In this document: piece after piece, positions 62,995 through 64,000 of the stretch | How positions within the stretch are numbered: position 1 is the stretch's first letter | How the letters are laid out: every line of letters begins with the position of its first letter | Assembly: GCF_000516515.1 (NCBI RefSeq) | Contig: NZ_KI911784.1 | Span: 620,001-684,000 of the forward strand | Reading direction: 5' to 3' | Source of the DNA: Chloroflexus sp. Y-396-1 | GTDB taxonomy: Bacteria; Chloroflexota; Chloroflexia; Chloroflexales; Chloroflexaceae | Length of the DNA stretch: 64,000 bases | Made by a program: the position numbers and the translations under genes | Notes under the pieces: generated by a model | What the model was told of the DNA's origin: nothing | What the model saw: the letters and a program-made list of their open reading frames with translations, nothing else | The model's database searches: none

Positions 62995-63135
62995 AGTTTT
63001 CAGAGGTTTCGAGGACGGCTGGTACCCTCACCTTCCCCCAGCCCCCTTCCTCTCCCACAAGGGGCGCGGAAGGGGGAGGTGGTTCATCTCTTTCTGCCCA
63101 GCTTGCCCGCAAGGGGTGAGGAAGAGGGGAGTTTG
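62995..63135. repeat. CCCCCTTCC-type palindromic repeat patch
   Basis: CCCCCTTCCTCTCCC and its complement GGAAGGGGGAGG fold together around 63040-63085. The same palindrome flavour occurs inside both MITE-like copies and near 14578 and 33880. No gene is seen between the S1 promoter and tnpB. Confidence 0.5.
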
Positions 63136-63155
63136 CAGTGGAGAGAGTCGTTCCT

Positions 63156-63168
63156 GGTTTACCAAACC
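63156..63168 (-). repeat. small palindrome at the 3' end of tnpB
   Basis: GGTTT and AAACC flank a 3-nt loop, four bases beyond the tnpB stop. IS200/IS605 elements carry a subterminal hairpin at the right end, and the TnpB guide RNA is made from this part, so this is a candidate right-end structure. Confidence 0.4.
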
Positions 63169-63171
63169 TGC

Positions 63172-64000
63172 CTAAATCGCAAGTCTGGCTGGCTGCCTTT
63201 CTTCAGCCGAATTTTCACAGTTCATCCAGGATTGCCCCGTTTGGGGTCTTACATCCTGTCCCTGTGCGTTTAAAGTCTCCGTGAACCCACTCCGGCGACT
63301 AATCATTTTGAACGCTGCCGCTTCAATGTTACGAGCAGCGTTCAAGTCCCTATTAGCGGTATACCCGCACTCGCAGACAAACATACGATCGCCCAGCGTT
63401 AGATCATCTTTGACAGCGCCACAGTTTGAACATAGACGGCTGGAAGGAAAGAACCGATCAATAGCAACTACCTGTCCGCCATACCATTCGGTTTTGTAAG
63501 TTAGTTGCCGTCGAATCTCCCCAAAACCAGCATCCGCGATAGACAAGGCCAGGCGATGGTTTCTCAACATCCCCCTCACGTTTAGGTCTTCCATACCTAC
63601 GACTTGATAGGTTTGAGCAATCCTTGTGGTCATCTTATGCTGATAGTCCAGCCGACGATTGGCCACGCGCCGATGCAATTTTGCCAACTTCCATTTGGTG
63701 CGTTGCCAACGACCACCACCCTGTTGACGACGAGACAACTCACGATTGAGCCTCTTGACCTTACGTAACTCAGACTGCAACAGTTTTTGGTTTTCAAACT
63801 GCGTGCCATCCGAGAGTATCGCCAAGGTCTTGACACCCAAATCCACTCCAACTGATTCCCGTGGATGTTCGTGTTTTGGCTTCTCAACCTCAACATTGAT
63901 AGTAGCGTACCAGTGATCTATATCCTCAGAGATTGTAACTGACACAATTTTGCCATCGAACCTCAGAGTTTCGGCCATATTGATTGGCGTGTCTAGTCGT
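63172..64000 (-). CDS. tnpB: TnpB-family RNA-guided nuclease, N-terminus beyond window
   Basis: The frame is open from the stop at 63172 to the window edge; an ATG at 63978 is internal, since the codons upstream continue the family sequence (RLDTPIN). The visible 276 codons hold the RuvC-like nuclease. The first Asp is in VGVDLGVKTLA and the Glu is in VGMEDLNVRGM. The zinc-finger pairs are CSNC and CEC, and the last Asp is in NRDLNAARN. All look intact. The C-terminal tail (GFTETLNAQGQDVRP..) is common in IS605-group TnpB. No TnpA is visible, so it may be an IS1341-type solo element or have TnpA outside. Confidence 0.92.
   Translation of the reverse strand, partial: RLDTPINMAETLRFDGKIVSVTISEDIDHWYATINVEVEKPKHEHPRESVGVDLGVKTLAILSDGTQFENQKLLQSELRKVKRLNRELSRRQQGGGRWQRTKWKLAKLHRRVANRRLDYQHKMTTRIAQTYQVVGMEDLNVRGMLRNHRLALSIADAGFGEIRRQLTYKTEWYGGQVVAIDRFFPSSRLCSNCGAVKDDLTLGDRMFVCECGYTANRDLNAARNIEAAAFKMISRRSGFTETLNAQGQDVRPQTGQSWMNCENSAEERQPARLAI

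Noticed and set aside
1-64000. CRISPR arrays
   Set aside because: No regularly spaced short direct repeats with unique spacers were seen. The repeats found are dispersed or irregular.

Overview
The window looks like chromosome of a filamentous anoxygenic phototroph of the genus Chloroflexus or a close relative in Chloroflexota. The evidence is the gene content, the protein flavour (YRD-type Ser/Thr kinase, BTAD regulators, XdhC/CoxE genes, TAXI-type TRAP transporter), the moderate G+C and the GC-rich intergenic hairpin repeats. This is inference from protein and repeat character; no rRNA operon is present to confirm it. No CRISPR array, prophage or replication origin was seen.

Layout. 1-3.0 kb: a truncated alpha/beta hydrolase, then an SBP56/methanethiol oxidase-type protein coupled to a His-rich membrane protein. 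3.7-7.6 kb: a tightly packed run with a membrane protein, a methyltransferase with an N-terminal zinc knuckle, an Eis-like GNAT and a GT4 glycosyltransferase. 7.7-10.9 kb (minus): lgt, purQ and a kinase with zinc ribbon and FHA domain. 11.3-11.5 kb: tRNA-Leu(CAA) and tRNA-Pro(CGG) with a clear promoter and terminator. 12.3-13.3 kb: a 1-kb gene-free stretch with repeats and a structured, possibly RNA-encoding segment. 13.3-14.5 kb: a short CysS/MshC-like synthetase.

14.6-33.2 kb (minus) is a complete division and cell-wall cluster. In transcription order it reads mraZ, rsmH, ftsL, ftsI, murF, mraY, murD, rhomboid, ftsW, murG, CvpA-like, murC, murB, ddl, ftsQ, ftsA, ftsZ. It is driven by a consensus promoter followed by a 10-bp-period MraZ operator. 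murE is missing, and a rhomboid protease and a CvpA-like membrane protein are inserted. Most genes overlap or are translationally coupled.

33.3-43 kb: moaC, a pair of small genes behind a LexA-type SOS promoter, a two-gene XdhC, a TAXI/TRAP uptake system whose permease carries an apparent frameshift, a haloacetate-dehalogenase-like hydrolase, and a CoxE-like VWA protein with a TPR partner. 43-50.2 kb: a DMT exporter, a HEAT/winged-helix/BTAD regulator paired with a helicase-like protein that has lost its catalytic motifs, and a DUF4838-type protein. 50.5-58.9 kb: alpha-glucan phosphorylase, an endonuclease III relative with an insertion inside its iron-sulfur motif, ChrA, a dead low-molecular-weight phosphatase, an M23 peptidase and a YkuD L,D-transpeptidase. 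59-64 kb (minus): clpC, an S1-repeat protein and a TnpB gene that runs off the window.

The observations most worth following are the pseudo-helicase/BTAD pair, the SOS-controlled small-gene pair, the MITE-like repeat at 3.2 and 47.9 kb, the Fe-S-splitting insertion, the catalytically dead phosphatase and the structured region near 12.8 kb.
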